Shown one piece after another: positions 52,045-61,378 of a stretch of 64,000 nt of DNA (position 1 is its first letter; the number at the start of each line of letters is the position of its first letter). Under the pieces are notes generated by a model. It ran no database searches. It saw only the letters and a program-made list of their open reading frames with translations, and was not told the DNA's origin. This stretch comes from Candidatus Zhuqueibacterota bacterium (GTDB lineage Bacteria; Zhuqueibacterota; Zhuqueibacteria; Oceanimicrobiales; Oceanimicrobiaceae): the NCBI GenBank assembly GCA_029261995.1, contig JAJDAF010000049.1:1-64000 (forward strand), written 5' to 3'. The translations under genes and the position numbers were made by a program.

Positions 52045-53130
52045 TCAGATATTGTAGCCTTCCGACCACAAGCCATTCGCGTACCAATTCTCTATTCCGG
52101 AAATGAAGCTTCCGTCCTCGTAGGAAATGTTCCGGAGCACAAAGGCCTGTGAATTCCGCCTCATCAGAAAGCCAGCACGCTTCAGCAGACTAAAAACGTT
52201 TGCATTGAGCTGATTCTTCGAATTTCCGATATAGTAGACCATTCCGACACGGTGTTGTCTACAGTGTGCAAGAATCTTCTCGAGCAAGAGCTTTCCCGTC
52301 TCTTCGTTTTCGAATGTGAGGTCGCTAAGAAAGACGGTATTCTTGTTATTTTTGCTTAGATAGGAGTATCCTCGCAGCACCTCCCCCTCATACACAAAGA
52401 TCGTCGTGTACCGCACGTTGGGATTATTGTGAATCCTCCATGCCACATACGGCTCATCCTGTTCAAGATGGACGAGATTCGGATACCTTGCTCTCAGACG
52501 GTTATAGAGTTGCTGCATGTCGTCTCCGGTGCGGAGTCTACCAGTGGTTTCGTATTTTGCGACATCCGCATCTCGCAAGCGGATACTCGGGAGCAACATC
52601 AGGAGCAACGAATACACTTTGAGCGGCACGGCCAGGATCGCGAAGGCCATCTTCACCACTTCATTGAGACTCTGACTCGAAATCTCCGGCAAAGCTTTGA
52701 GCGGACCAAAAACTAGAATCGACTCAAACATTACGTCATCATAAACCGTGAATCGAAGCATTTTTCTCCAGAGGTCACCCAGCCGGGTAAAACCCCACAC
52801 GCAAGACATGTTTTTTTCCTGACAGCTCGACATCGCATTCTCGTAGAGGTGGGAGAACAGCCCCATGATTTTGCGCTTTTGGTCTATAAAGGTGTTCTCA
52901 CTCTTTCCCGTTAGATATCGTTTTCCCTTGATATTCAAGTAGATAGGTATCATTCCCTGCGTGCCAACGATATGGCCGTCGTTCTTGGCGACTCTGAATA
53001 CGAATCGATCCCGGACATTGCCCCGATATTCCCATAGCCATTGCTGGGTGGTCCGTGCCTCTCCGTAGTGTTCATTGTGCAGCGACAATGCTTCTTCAAT
53101 TTCCGCATCATTTATTTCCCGAATTTCCAT
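52045..53130 (-). CDS. GNAT-family acyltransferase (GNAT2)
   Basis: 361 residues from ATG 53130 with AGGAAAAG upstream, overlapping the 3' end of asnB by 19 bp. It is a full-length paralogue of GNAT1: EIREINDAEIEEALSLHNEH, FVFRVAKNDGHIVGTQGMIP, LTGKSENTFIDQKRKIMGLF, LVHLEQDEPYVAWRIHNNPN and the shared end NGLWSEGYNI. First gene of cassette A. Two retained acyltransferases suggest two acyl decorations or two acceptor sugars. Confidence 0.8.
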   Translation of the reverse strand: MEIREINDAEIEEALSLHNEHYGEARTTQQWLWEYRGNVRDRFVFRVAKNDGHIVGTQGMIPIYLNIKGKRYLTGKSENTFIDQKRKIMGLFSHLYENAMSSCQEKNMSCVWGFTRLGDLWRKMLRFTVYDDVMFESILVFGPLKALPEISSQSLNEVVKMAFAILAVPLKVYSLLLMLLPSIRLRDADVAKYETTGRLRTGDDMQQLYNRLRARYPNLVHLEQDEPYVAWRIHNNPNVRYTTIFVYEGEVLRGYSYLSKNNKNTVFLSDLTFENEETGKLLLEKILAHCRQHRVGMVYYIGNSKNQLNANVFSLLKRAGFLMRRNSQAFVLRNISYEDGSFISGIENWYANGLWSEGYNI

Positions 53131-55154
53131 ATTTCTTTTCCTGGTTTGTTGGAGTTATCCAATTCGATTGAGTTACTTGCACACATGTCTGACTGCAACT
53201 CGGCTGGTTTGACATTGCCTTCTGTGAAGAACGTCTCATGCCAGATCGCGAGATTCAAGAGCTTCAGGATGCGCTGCCTTGCTCTCGGACTGGCCTCGGC
53301 GGCCTCCAGTTCTGCACTGACATCCCACCTTACATCCAGTTGAGCCAAAAACTGGGACGAGTTGATTGTGTTGAGCACCCAATCCCTGAGGTCCACCCGC
53401 AACCAATGGGCCTGTGGCGTCTCCCAACCCATTTTGTCTTTTCTCCAGGTAATCTTGTCCGGAAGCCGGCCCTCGAAAGCGCGGCGGGCAATATACTTCG
53501 TCCAGCCAGCGTGCAACTTGTAAACAATGGGCAACCGCAGCCAAAACTCGACAACACGATAGTCCATGAATGGAAATCGCGTCTCCAGAGAATGAATCAT
53601 TGACACGCGGTCGCCGAAATAGAACAGATTTCGCAGGTTGCCAACAAGGTCATTGAACAGGCGCTGATTCGGGAGAATGAATGGATTATTGAACTTTCCG
53701 AGCCATCGTAATACCAAACAAACCAGACTAGTCAAGCGACAATGTCGCAAGAGATTAAAGATGATACCCAGCCGAATCTGAGCTGCAGCAGCCGGTATCT
53801 GCGCAAACGATTTAGCTTCATCCAGTAACCGAGCGAATGGCAAGTTGCAGAAGTAGTTCACCAGATATGGCAAATAGCCTGCCTGTAGTTCGTCCGCACC
53901 TTGCCCATCGATTGAGACCACAACATCTGACGATGAAATCAGGTTATAGGTCATCATCCCGGCCATATGGGTGTCTTCCTGCGGTGTATCCATGGCGTAA
54001 ATCATCTTCTTGTAAGATCTTCGTACCATCTCAGCAGTCGGCTCAATTTGATTTGAAATGATCCCAAGTTCCTGCGTTAGTTCGTTGATGAACTCACTCT
54101 CGTCACAATGCCTAGCCTCCTCTGATTTGAATACAGTCGAGAAAGTCTGCTGTTTTTCTTCTGCGTTCCGCGCTCGCAAGCTCTCGTTAACCAGATAAAC
54201 AATTGAAGAGCTGTCTAGGCCCCCTGAGAATGCCGAACCGACTTTCACGTCAGCCCTGAGGCGGAGTCTAACAGCGTCTTCCAGCAAGTCTCTGTACTCT
54301 CCAGCCAGCGCCTGTGCCTGCATTTCATCGTATTCCTGGTTTGACAGATTGACCTCGCAATCCCAAAACGCCTCAGGCTGGAATCGATGCCGGCTGTGTG
54401 CCGATATCTGGAATTCGACAAAGCTAGCTGCAGGAAAATGCCAGATGTTCTCGAATGCCGTCTCCTTATTATATTCCACGCAGTGGCCTTTGAGAAATCG
54501 TTGGATATGCGGGATGTTGGGCTTCGCCTCAACGCCAGAGTGCTTGAGCAGGGCCTTAATCTCGGATGCAAAAACGAGTTTCTCATCATCAAGATAGAAT
54601 GACAAGGGCTTGATGCCGAATCGATCGCGCGAGACAAACAACTTATTGTCGTAGATGTCGTAGATGGCGAACGCCCACATGCCATTGAACCTGCTCAGAC
54701 ACTCAACGCCCCATTTATCATAGGCAGCCATGATAACCTCAGTGTCCGATTGAGAGCAAAATTCGTAACCTTCATCAATCAGCTCTTCCCTAAGTTCAAC
54801 GTAGTTGTAGATTTCGCCATTGTGAACGATCCAGTAGCGGTCCATGAAGGACATCGGCTGATGCCCAAGTATCGACAAGTCGAGGATGGAAAGTCTTCGG
54901 TGACCTAAGGCGATGGATGACGGGCTGTTATCCGCTTCGGCTATGTGGCAAACCGGGAGGTAATCGACCCCTTTAGGCCTGGCTACCTTATCAGGTGTAC
55001 AGTCTCCTCCATATGTTCTGCAGCCGTTCCTTCCGGCCAGCAAGTAGCCCTCATCGTCTGGCCCACGATGCCGCAGCTCTGAAGTCATGCGCCGGATGCT
55101 TTGCGCCTCTAATGCTTCAGAAGCAAAATTGATTACGCCTGTTATTCCACACAT
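53112..55154 (-). CDS. asnB: Asparagine synthetase (glutamine-hydrolysing) type
   Basis: 680 residues from ATG 55154. N-terminal class-II glutaminase: MCGITGV with Cys2, LRHRGPDDEGY, LGHRRLSILDLS, VHNGEIYNY. C-terminal synthetase: ATP loop SAFSGGLDSSSIVYL, SIDGQGADELQAGY, ETRFPFMDYRVVEFWLRLP. The family amidates a carboxylate through an acyl-adenylate. Members within capsule loci often amidate uronic acids or amino-acid substituents rather than make free asparagine, and the neighbours suggest that here. GNAT2 starts inside its last codons. Confidence 0.85.
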   Translation of the reverse strand: MCGITGVINFASEALEAQSIRRMTSELRHRGPDDEGYLLAGRNGCRTYGGDCTPDKVARPKGVDYLPVCHIAEADNSPSSIALGHRRLSILDLSILGHQPMSFMDRYWIVHNGEIYNYVELREELIDEGYEFCSQSDTEVIMAAYDKWGVECLSRFNGMWAFAIYDIYDNKLFVSRDRFGIKPLSFYLDDEKLVFASEIKALLKHSGVEAKPNIPHIQRFLKGHCVEYNKETAFENIWHFPAASFVEFQISAHSRHRFQPEAFWDCEVNLSNQEYDEMQAQALAGEYRDLLEDAVRLRLRADVKVGSAFSGGLDSSSIVYLVNESLRARNAEEKQQTFSTVFKSEEARHCDESEFINELTQELGIISNQIEPTAEMVRRSYKKMIYAMDTPQEDTHMAGMMTYNLISSSDVVVSIDGQGADELQAGYLPYLVNYFCNLPFARLLDEAKSFAQIPAAAAQIRLGIIFNLLRHCRLTSLVCLVLRWLGKFNNPFILPNQRLFNDLVGNLRNLFYFGDRVSMIHSLETRFPFMDYRVVEFWLRLPIVYKLHAGWTKYIARRAFEGRLPDKITWRKDKMGWETPQAHWLRVDLRDWVLNTINSSQFLAQLDVRWDVSAELEAAEASPRARQRILKLLNLAIWHETFFTEGNVKPAELQSDMCASNSIELDNSNKPGKEIWKFGK

Positions 55155-55190
55155 TTTCTATGACCCGGATGTCGTCAGTATCAGTGACCT

Positions 55191-56519
55191 TTAGATTATT
55201 CTACGGTTGCTCCTGTCAGCCCTAACGTATGCCGCGAAAAGCGCAATAAAGAAAAGAAAGTAATTCTCGTGCAGTTGGCCGTCCCAAAAAAACGCGACAA
55301 AGTAGGCAACGCTGCCAGCGTAAACCAAAACATGATGACTACCCTTGCTTGTGCGCAGAATCGCAAGGTAAAGCTGTGTGAGGAGGATGATCAGCAATCC
55401 ACAGACAACCACGCCGCCGTCGATAATAGTGTTGCCAAGTAGTCCCGGATTATCGTTGAATTCATCGCGAAAACTCAGATCGCCAAACATGCTGTATTTC
55501 AATACGGAGGCAGCAGTCTCAACCCGCTCCACTCGGTCCAGGATGTCCTCTACCGTGCCTTTTGCAATCACGCTCGACGCCCTCTTAGCATTTGTACCCT
55601 CATAGAAAACATACAGCCCGTATGAAGTTATCACCAGCATGATGATGTTGAAAACAACGAGCCGGGCTTTGCGCGAGAATGCCTGGCTCTCTGTCTTGCG
55701 AAACATGAAATAGACCAATAGGGCAACAAAGACTCCGAAGAAGTTGGCAACGGAATAAGTCAGGAAAAAAGCCCATGAAATCATTCCAACAATTAGAAAA
55801 TTCTTCCCGGTTTTCTGGGTCCGGAACTTCTCTCCCGCCAGGAACAGAGGGACCATGAGAAACTGCGCGAAATTTGTGGGCTCTGAGAAGTAGGACTGGC
55901 TTCTGTGCTGGAAGCCAAAGCGAGAGCCGTAGTTGAACGTATTCAGGTAGCCGCCAAAACCCTCCATATAAACCTGGGCGCTCCCGTGGCCGGGCGGGTG
56001 AACCGCTTTCAGGGAGACCATGCCAAACTGGCAACCGTAGTAGAGAATAATCGAGAGAATAGCAAGGATGAACGCAAGCTGCACCATGAAGCGGCTGAAA
56101 CGCTGCAAATCAAAGCGTGAATCACCCAGAATGGTCAGAAAACAAAGTCCATGGAAGAACACTCTTATCATTCCACGCGGCCCGGCACCCGTCAGGTTGA
56201 AGCCATACTGGACAATCCAAATCGCCAGGAAATAAAAAATGATGAGCAGGAAGTAAGTGAAGATTGTTTTCTGAAGTCGATTCAGGGACGTGGTTTTCAT
56301 GGCTACGCCGGTAAGCCACAGCAGATTCAAAAATATCAAGCCATTACCTAACGACAGGTTGTGCAACGTCACGAACACAACCTTGTCAACAAGCAAACTG
56401 GGCGAGGACATGAACACCATGGCAAGCGAGATGTTCTTGTACAAACTGACGCCCCTAGAGTCCCGGATGCTGTCGAGTGCAAAGGCGGAATTGAGATTGA
56501 GGTTGGATGTCATTTCCAT
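55191..56519 (-). CDS. Wzy-like O-antigen/capsule polymerase or ligase
   Basis: 442 residues from ATG 56519 (ATG 56513 possible). About ten to twelve hydrophobic segments span the protein (IFTYFLLIIFYFLAIWIVQY, FMVQLAFILAILSIILYYG, FFGVFVALLVYFMF, VFNIIMLVITSYGLYVF). A long external loop (residues ~175-225, HPPGHGSAQVYMEGFGGYLN) follows the pattern of Wzy/WaaL proteins. It would join repeat units at the outer face of the inner membrane. No flippase (Wzx) is seen within the window; it may lie further right. Confidence 0.75.
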   Translation of the reverse strand: MEMTSNLNLNSAFALDSIRDSRGVSLYKNISLAMVFMSSPSLLVDKVVFVTLHNLSLGNGLIFLNLLWLTGVAMKTTSLNRLQKTIFTYFLLIIFYFLAIWIVQYGFNLTGAGPRGMIRVFFHGLCFLTILGDSRFDLQRFSRFMVQLAFILAILSIILYYGCQFGMVSLKAVHPPGHGSAQVYMEGFGGYLNTFNYGSRFGFQHRSQSYFSEPTNFAQFLMVPLFLAGEKFRTQKTGKNFLIVGMISWAFFLTYSVANFFGVFVALLVYFMFRKTESQAFSRKARLVVFNIIMLVITSYGLYVFYEGTNAKRASSVIAKGTVEDILDRVERVETAASVLKYSMFGDLSFRDEFNDNPGLLGNTIIDGGVVVCGLLIILLTQLYLAILRTSKGSHHVLVYAGSVAYFVAFFWDGQLHENYFLFFIALFAAYVRADRSNRRII

Positions 56520-56588
56520 GTTCGGTTCTTTGATGATTCGGTCAGTGGAAGATAGTTCTGGATACGATAGACCTTCCGCGGTGACCCG

Positions 56589-57773
56589 TTAGTTGCGCAA
56601 CTCACGTTCTTGAAAGAGCTTCACAAGGTTGCGAGCCCAATTGTCCCAGCTGTACCTCTTGCTTACCCACTCTGCAATGTCTTCATGATTTCTGACCTCA
56701 ACAGCGGCCTTTTGTATCTTTGCCGCCAGATCCTCGGCTGATTCCGGTTCGCACAGAAAGCCGTTAAAGCCGTCCGTGACAATGTCTTTCAGACCGCCGA
56801 CCCGCGCGGCAACAACAGGCAGGCCGCACGCCATCGCCTCTAATGGCGCCGCCGGCAGCCCCTCAGAGCGACTGGGCATGCAGAAGATATCGCATTCATC
56901 AAGCAGTGACTTGAGTTTGTCCACTTTGCCAATGATCCGGACTCGATTCGAAAGTCCGTGCTCTTCGATGAATCGCTCATAGTGGCCGCGCAAGATGCCA
57001 TCCCCCCTGAGGGTGAGTTCAAATCTTTCGGGTAGAAGGGTCATCGCCTTCAAAAGGATGTCATGACCCTTCACGCGCTCGAAGTATCCGATCGAGACTA
57101 GTCTGGTGCGAGCCGGGTCTATTTTTTTCTCGCCGCTATAGTAGTAGAGCGATTTCTCGTAGCCGTATTTCAGAGCGATCAAATTCCGAAGTCGCCGTTT
57201 TTCTTGCACATCGTTGAGCATCTGGTCCGACACACAGATGTTCAGGTCGCAGAATGCGTTAAGAAAGTCCTGCACTGTAGTCCAGCCCGGATTGATGTCG
57301 GGGTCAATCAGGATATCGTCTCCCACCATGATGGAGTAGTAAGGGATGTCGAATTGTCTCTTGACATACTTGGCATAGGTGCCGTAGGGATGGGCCCCGG
57401 AGGAAAGAATGAGATCGGGCCGATAGTCCCGGATCACCTTACTAATGGTCCCGCCGGCAAACAAGTGCAAGAAATCGACGTGGTTCTTCCAGAACATCTC
57501 TTTCGGCAGCCAAGCCCAGCTCGGACGCACGACATTGACCCCCTCAAACTCGTCATTGAATGGCGTGTGTTGCCGCTCGACCAGATACTCACGAATCATA
57601 TTAACCCGAGGAAATGGCAGAACGGCTCGCCTGGGTGGTATCGCCCCCTGTGGGCAGATAACTCTGATGTCGTGACCAAGCGCCAGAATCGCCTTGGCCG
57701 CAAAGAGGTGGAAGATGCCACGTACCGGGCTACCACGGTTTGGAAAAAGGTGAGTCAGAAGTAGAATTTTCAC
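56589..57773 (-). CDS. Glycosyltransferase family 4
   Basis: 394 residues. I chose GTG 57773 because VKILLLTHLFPNRGSPVRGI is the normal GT4 start and it lies 13 bp after the epimerase stop; the frame continues upstream only as shadow. Features: LILSSGAHPYGTYAKYVKR, RLVSIGYFERVKGHDILLKA, GDGILRGHYERFI, and the donor region CDIFCMPSRSEGLPAAPLEA with its E-x7-E. It is a retaining glycosyltransferase acting at the cytoplasmic membrane. The sugar is unknown. Confidence 0.85.
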   Translation of the reverse strand: MKILLLTHLFPNRGSPVRGIFHLFAAKAILALGHDIRVICPQGAIPPRRAVLPFPRVNMIREYLVERQHTPFNDEFEGVNVVRPSWAWLPKEMFWKNHVDFLHLFAGGTISKVIRDYRPDLILSSGAHPYGTYAKYVKRQFDIPYYSIMVGDDILIDPDINPGWTTVQDFLNAFCDLNICVSDQMLNDVQEKRRLRNLIALKYGYEKSLYYYSGEKKIDPARTRLVSIGYFERVKGHDILLKAMTLLPERFELTLRGDGILRGHYERFIEEHGLSNRVRIIGKVDKLKSLLDECDIFCMPSRSEGLPAAPLEAMACGLPVVAARVGGLKDIVTDGFNGFLCEPESAEDLAAKIQKAAVEVRNHEDIAEWVSKRYSWDNWARNLVKLFQERELRN

Positions 57774-57786
57774 AAGAGGCTCGCTC

Positions 57787-58674
57787 TCAGATCCAGGCGG
57801 CTTGCGCCGGGGCCGTCCCTGCCGTCTCGAATACCTGCAGGCACAATGACGCGATGCCCTGCTCAAACGGGATGCGCGGCTTCCAGCCCAATTCGGTTTC
57901 GGCCTTCGTGATGTCAGCGACGGTGTCGAGAATCTCTCGCTTCCGCCGTTCCCCAGTGAACGAAACTTCAATGTCTCCACCACATGCGGCAGCGATCGTT
58001 TCAGCGATGCATTTGATGGAATGGCTTTCGCCAAAGCCAATGTTAAAAGTCTCCAAGGATTTGGTCTGGTAATTCAGGGCGCTGACATAAGCTGCCACCA
58101 GATCGGAAATATGCAGAAGGTCACGCTTTGGTCTGGAGTCTTTCAGCACGATCCGGCCGTTGTGCACTTGCTTCAGAATCGAGCCGATAAGGAGGTTTTG
58201 TTGCTGGCCAGCACCGTAGATATTGAATGGCCTAAGTATCATAACCGGGAGATCGAAATCTCGATGATATCCTCTACACAAATCTTCAGCCATTATCTTG
58301 CTCTGGGCGTAGGGATTGAGCGCAACGACCGGATGACTCTCGTCGATCGGAAGCCGTTGGGGCTCGCCATAAACGTAGGAACTGGCAAGAATCATTCGGG
58401 CGCCGTGCAGGCGACACAGCTCGAGCGCGTGCAACGTCGATACAACGTTCGTGTGGTAAAAATCCCGCGGACGTTCGTATGACTCAGGGATAAATGTTCT
58501 GGCAGCGAGATGAATCATGGCGTCGAAGGGCGCCATCCGTCGCACGTTCTCCCAGTTGCATAAATCATGGCCGTCCCGCATGTCCAATGGGACTGTGTCA
58601 AATCCCAGCTCAGACAGCCTTCGCGTCAAATGCGCGCCGACAAATCCGTGGCTACCGGTGACTACGACTCGCAT
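57787..58674 (-). CDS. NAD-dependent epimerase/dehydratase (extended SDR)
   Basis: 295 residues from ATG 58674, overlapping the nucleotidyltransferase by 13 bp. Rossmann motif VVVTGSHGFVGAHLTRR, DAMIHLAARTF, and catalytic Tyr/Lys in NPYAQSKIMAED with the Ser of ILASSYVYGE. The substrate-loop text LRPFNIYGAGQQQNLL points to GDP-mannose dehydratase / RMD-like sugar-nucleotide enzymes, but specificity is not certain. It works with the adjacent nucleotidyltransferase and LegB-like enzyme to supply activated sugars. Confidence 0.85.
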   Translation of the reverse strand: MRVVVTGSHGFVGAHLTRRLSELGFDTVPLDMRDGHDLCNWENVRRMAPFDAMIHLAARTFIPESYERPRDFYHTNVVSTLHALELCRLHGARMILASSYVYGEPQRLPIDESHPVVALNPYAQSKIMAEDLCRGYHRDFDLPVMILRPFNIYGAGQQQNLLIGSILKQVHNGRIVLKDSRPKRDLLHISDLVAAYVSALNYQTKSLETFNIGFGESHSIKCIAETIAAACGGDIEVSFTGERRKREILDTVADITKAETELGWKPRIPFEQGIASLCLQVFETAGTAPAQAAWI

Positions 58675-59381
58675 GGCTGCTCCAAGAATTCGCCTTTGTT
58701 CTTTTCGAACTCTTCAACCGCTACGTCGTAGTCGCTCGGGCGACCGATGTCCAGCCAGTACCCATCGAATGGATAGGCCGTGACTACTTGTCCCCGCTCC
58801 AGAAGTGTATTGATCAGGTCCGGGAAATCGAAATGCTTGTTGTCGGGGATGAACTTCAATACTTCTTTGTTGAAGGCGTAGATCCCCATGCTGACATCGT
58901 AGACCAGGGTTGGTTTTTCTGTATATAGCGTAATCCGATTTTCACGGTCGAGACTGAGCACGCCGAGGTCGATCTTGACTGGTTTCTGGTAGGCAGCAAT
59001 GGTACACAGGCCATAGCTCGCCTTGTGATAGTCAAAGAAATGGCCATAGTTGAGCGTCGTTAGGATATCGCCGTTCATGACCAGAAAATCATCATCAAGG
59101 TCTTTGATAAGTTTGATGGGAGCAGCAGTCCCAAGCGGCTCGCTCTCGAAGGAGTAGGAAATGTCGATACCCCACCTGGCACCGTGGTCAAAAAATGCCT
59201 GGATCAACTCCTTGAGATGACCCACCGCCATGACCACATTGCCAAAGTTATGTTGGCGAAGCTGTCTGATAACGATTTCGAGTATTGGGTAGTCACCGAT
59301 AGGCATCAACGGCTTCGGCAGGACTGTTGTATAAGGTCGCAGACGCGTGCCTTTGCCGCCTGCCAGTATCACTGCTTGCAT
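58662..59381 (-). CDS. Sugar nucleotidyltransferase
   Basis: 239 residues from ATG 59381 (AGCAGG upstream; a start 15 bp earlier is less likely). It has the signature AVILAGGKGTRLRPYT with PKPLMPIGDYPILE, metal Asp in FLVMNGDILT, and the end DGYWLDIGRPSDYDVA. The pattern is of the NTP_transferase family near RfbF/GlmU-N/mannose-1-phosphate guanylyltransferases. It makes an NDP-sugar for the locus. The exact base and sugar cannot be told. Confidence 0.85.
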   Translation of the reverse strand: MQAVILAGGKGTRLRPYTTVLPKPLMPIGDYPILEIVIRQLRQHNFGNVVMAVGHLKELIQAFFDHGARWGIDISYSFESEPLGTAAPIKLIKDLDDDFLVMNGDILTTLNYGHFFDYHKASYGLCTIAAYQKPVKIDLGVLSLDRENRITLYTEKPTLVYDVSMGIYAFNKEVLKFIPDNKHFDFPDLINTLLERGQVVTAYPFDGYWLDIGRPSDYDVAVEEFEKNKGEFLEQPCES

Positions 59382-59392
59382 ATTAAACCTGC

Positions 59393-60367
59393 TCAAACGT
59401 TGTAGATGTCTTGTTTATATATGTCGAGATTGGATCTGAACCAATCGACGGTCTTTTCAATGCCGCTATGAATATTGTATTGGGGACGCCAATCCGTAGC
59501 AGCCATTATCTTTGAATTCTCGCAACGCAGTCTCTCCACCTCACTCTTTCCCGGGCGCACCCTTTGGTCGTCTTTGAGAATGCGGATTTCAACGTTGACC
59601 AATTGCACGATTTTCTTAACCAGATCTCCGATGGAGATCTCATCGTTCATGCCGATGTGGGTAATCTCACCGAACAGTCGGTCCGATTTGGCTATCTCGA
59701 GGAATCCGCTTGCGGTGTCCTTCACGAATGTCAAATCCCGGGTCGGGCTGAGGTTGCCAAGTTTCAGTTCGCGCTGTCCACTAAGTGCCTGCGTGATGAC
59801 CGTTGGGATGATGGCCCGCGCAGACTGCCGGGGACCGTAGGTGTTGAATGGACGAACCACCTTGACCGGAGCCTCAAACGACTTGTAATAGCTCAAGGCA
59901 AGCTGGTCCGCCGCGATCTTGGTCGCGGAGTATGGAGACTGGCCAACCATCGGGTGATTCTCATCGATGGGAGCATACTGAGCTGTGCCATACGTTTCGC
60001 TCGTGGAAGTAATCAGAATATTCTCCATATCATATCTTGCGGCGCAATGCAGGATATTGTAAGTCCCCTCGACATTTGTTTTTATGTAAGCAAGCGGCGA
60101 AACATAGGAATAAGGAATGCCGATGAGAGCAGCCAGGTGGAACACAGTATCACGGCCCTTCATGGCATTCTCAATCGCGTCACAGTCCCGCACGTCACCA
60201 GCGACCACTTCCATATCTTGCTTGTGTTCGGACTTCTCCAACCAGCCCCATGTGTTCTTCGAGTTGTAACGGACCAAGGCCCTGACATTGTATCCCCTCT
60301 TCACACACAGCTCCGCAAGATGAGAGCCGATAAAACCGCCAGCGCCGGTAATAAGAATTTTTTCCAT
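59393..60367 (-). CDS. legB: LegB-like NAD-dependent 4,6-dehydratase
   Basis: 324 residues from ATG 60367 (AAGGAAT upstream). It has GAGGFIGSHLAELCVKRGYN, the characteristic RYNSKNTWGWLEKS, FHLAALIGIPYSYVSP, the catalytic triad region ITSTSETYGTAQ with SPYSATKIAAD, and VRPFNTYGPRQSARAIIPT. These fit the LegB type that converts an NDP-GlcNAc to the 4-keto-6-deoxy sugar on the way to legionaminic acid and other diamino sugars. The aminotransferase LegC and the sialic-acid-synthase-like LegI are not in the window, so the final sugar may be something else. Confidence 0.8.
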   Translation of the reverse strand: MEKILITGAGGFIGSHLAELCVKRGYNVRALVRYNSKNTWGWLEKSEHKQDMEVVAGDVRDCDAIENAMKGRDTVFHLAALIGIPYSYVSPLAYIKTNVEGTYNILHCAARYDMENILITSTSETYGTAQYAPIDENHPMVGQSPYSATKIAADQLALSYYKSFEAPVKVVRPFNTYGPRQSARAIIPTVITQALSGQRELKLGNLSPTRDLTFVKDTASGFLEIAKSDRLFGEITHIGMNDEISIGDLVKKIVQLVNVEIRILKDDQRVRPGKSEVERLRCENSKIMAATDWRPQYNIHSGIEKTVDWFRSNLDIYKQDIYNV

Positions 60368-60413
60368 CGGGATTCCTTCGTTTCAAATCGTAGTTTTAGT
60401 GAGCGGATAGACG

Positions 60414-61310
60414 CTAACGATTGAGAGGCAGCATCTTTGAGATGAGCAGCAAATAATTGTAGAGCTTCTGGTCGTGCCTCGATCTGCGATAGAAGCGAAG
60501 CGCCTTCCAGTACATTCTCAGCTTGAATATGTGGCTCGTTGAACCGCCAAAGTGTAGACGCTTTCTCTTCATCAACTCATAGAGTTGATAGTTGCGATGT
60601 TGCGGCTTCATCCTGGCCCAGTGGTTGCGCAGGAATACCACATTTGCGAGAAATGACTGGCTGTGTTTCTTGGACACTTTGTTATCGTGATTGTGGTAGT
60701 AGCGTACCAGAGGCTCCTGGACGACGCAACAGTTCATACTGGTTGAATGAAGAATCTTGATCCAGAGGTCCCAGTCCTGATGGCTCTTCAAGGTGGCGTC
60801 TATCTTCAAATCCTTGACAAAATCGCGTTTGGTCATGCAAAACGAGAAGCTACCACAAGCGTTCTCGTACAGCAGATCGTCCAAGGTCACCGTTTCAGAG
60901 AAAGCCAGCGGAGTGTCCCTTTCACCATCATACAGATCGAAATTGCAGGACACCATCGCAGCGTTGGAACTCGCGTCGAGCAACTGCATTTGCATCGTCA
61001 GCTTGTGCTCGTACCACTCATCATCGTCATCAAGAAAAGTAATATATTCACCCTTCGCGATGTCCAGGCCGAAATTGCGCGCCTGGGCTCCGCCCACACT
61101 TTTGACAACCGGAAGATAGATAATTCGAGAATCATCGAAACCTGCGACGACATCTCTGGTGTCATCCGTGCAATTGTCTGCGACTACGATGATCTCCAGC
61201 CGTGAATAATCCTGGCGACGAATGCTCTCTATGGCGCGCCGCAACATTGCGGAACGATTGTGGGTCGGGACGATAACAGAGACAAGTCCCTTCTCGATGT
61301 GACTGTTCAT
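60414..61310 (-). CDS. Glycosyltransferase family 2
   Basis: 298 residues from ATG 61310. It has the GT-A features VSVIVPTHNRSAMLRRAIES, IIVVADNCTDDT, GGAQARNFGLDIAKG and the metal-binding FLDDDDEWYEHKL, then an acceptor-side motif KSHQDWDLWIKIL (ED-type). It is an inverting transferase that adds one sugar of the repeat unit. The C-terminal ~60 basic residues (RLHFGGSTSHIFKLRMYWK) may contact the membrane. Confidence 0.9.
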   Translation of the reverse strand: MNSHIEKGLVSVIVPTHNRSAMLRRAIESIRRQDYSRLEIIVVADNCTDDTRDVVAGFDDSRIIYLPVVKSVGGAQARNFGLDIAKGEYITFLDDDDEWYEHKLTMQMQLLDASSNAAMVSCNFDLYDGERDTPLAFSETVTLDDLLYENACGSFSFCMTKRDFVKDLKIDATLKSHQDWDLWIKILHSTSMNCCVVQEPLVRYYHNHDNKVSKKHSQSFLANVVFLRNHWARMKPQHRNYQLYELMKRKRLHFGGSTSHIFKLRMYWKALRFYRRSRHDQKLYNYLLLISKMLPLNR

Positions 61311-61378
61311 GACATCAATTCAAAGAAAGTAAGCAAAATGGGCATCCTTGGACAGGTCAGTGCTACAGACTCTGGGCG

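Noticed and set aside
56589-58040. Longer GT4 protein starting at 58040
   Set aside because: The extra ~89 residues are Arg/Ser-rich shadow of the epimerase gene; the real GT4 start motif begins at GTG 57773.
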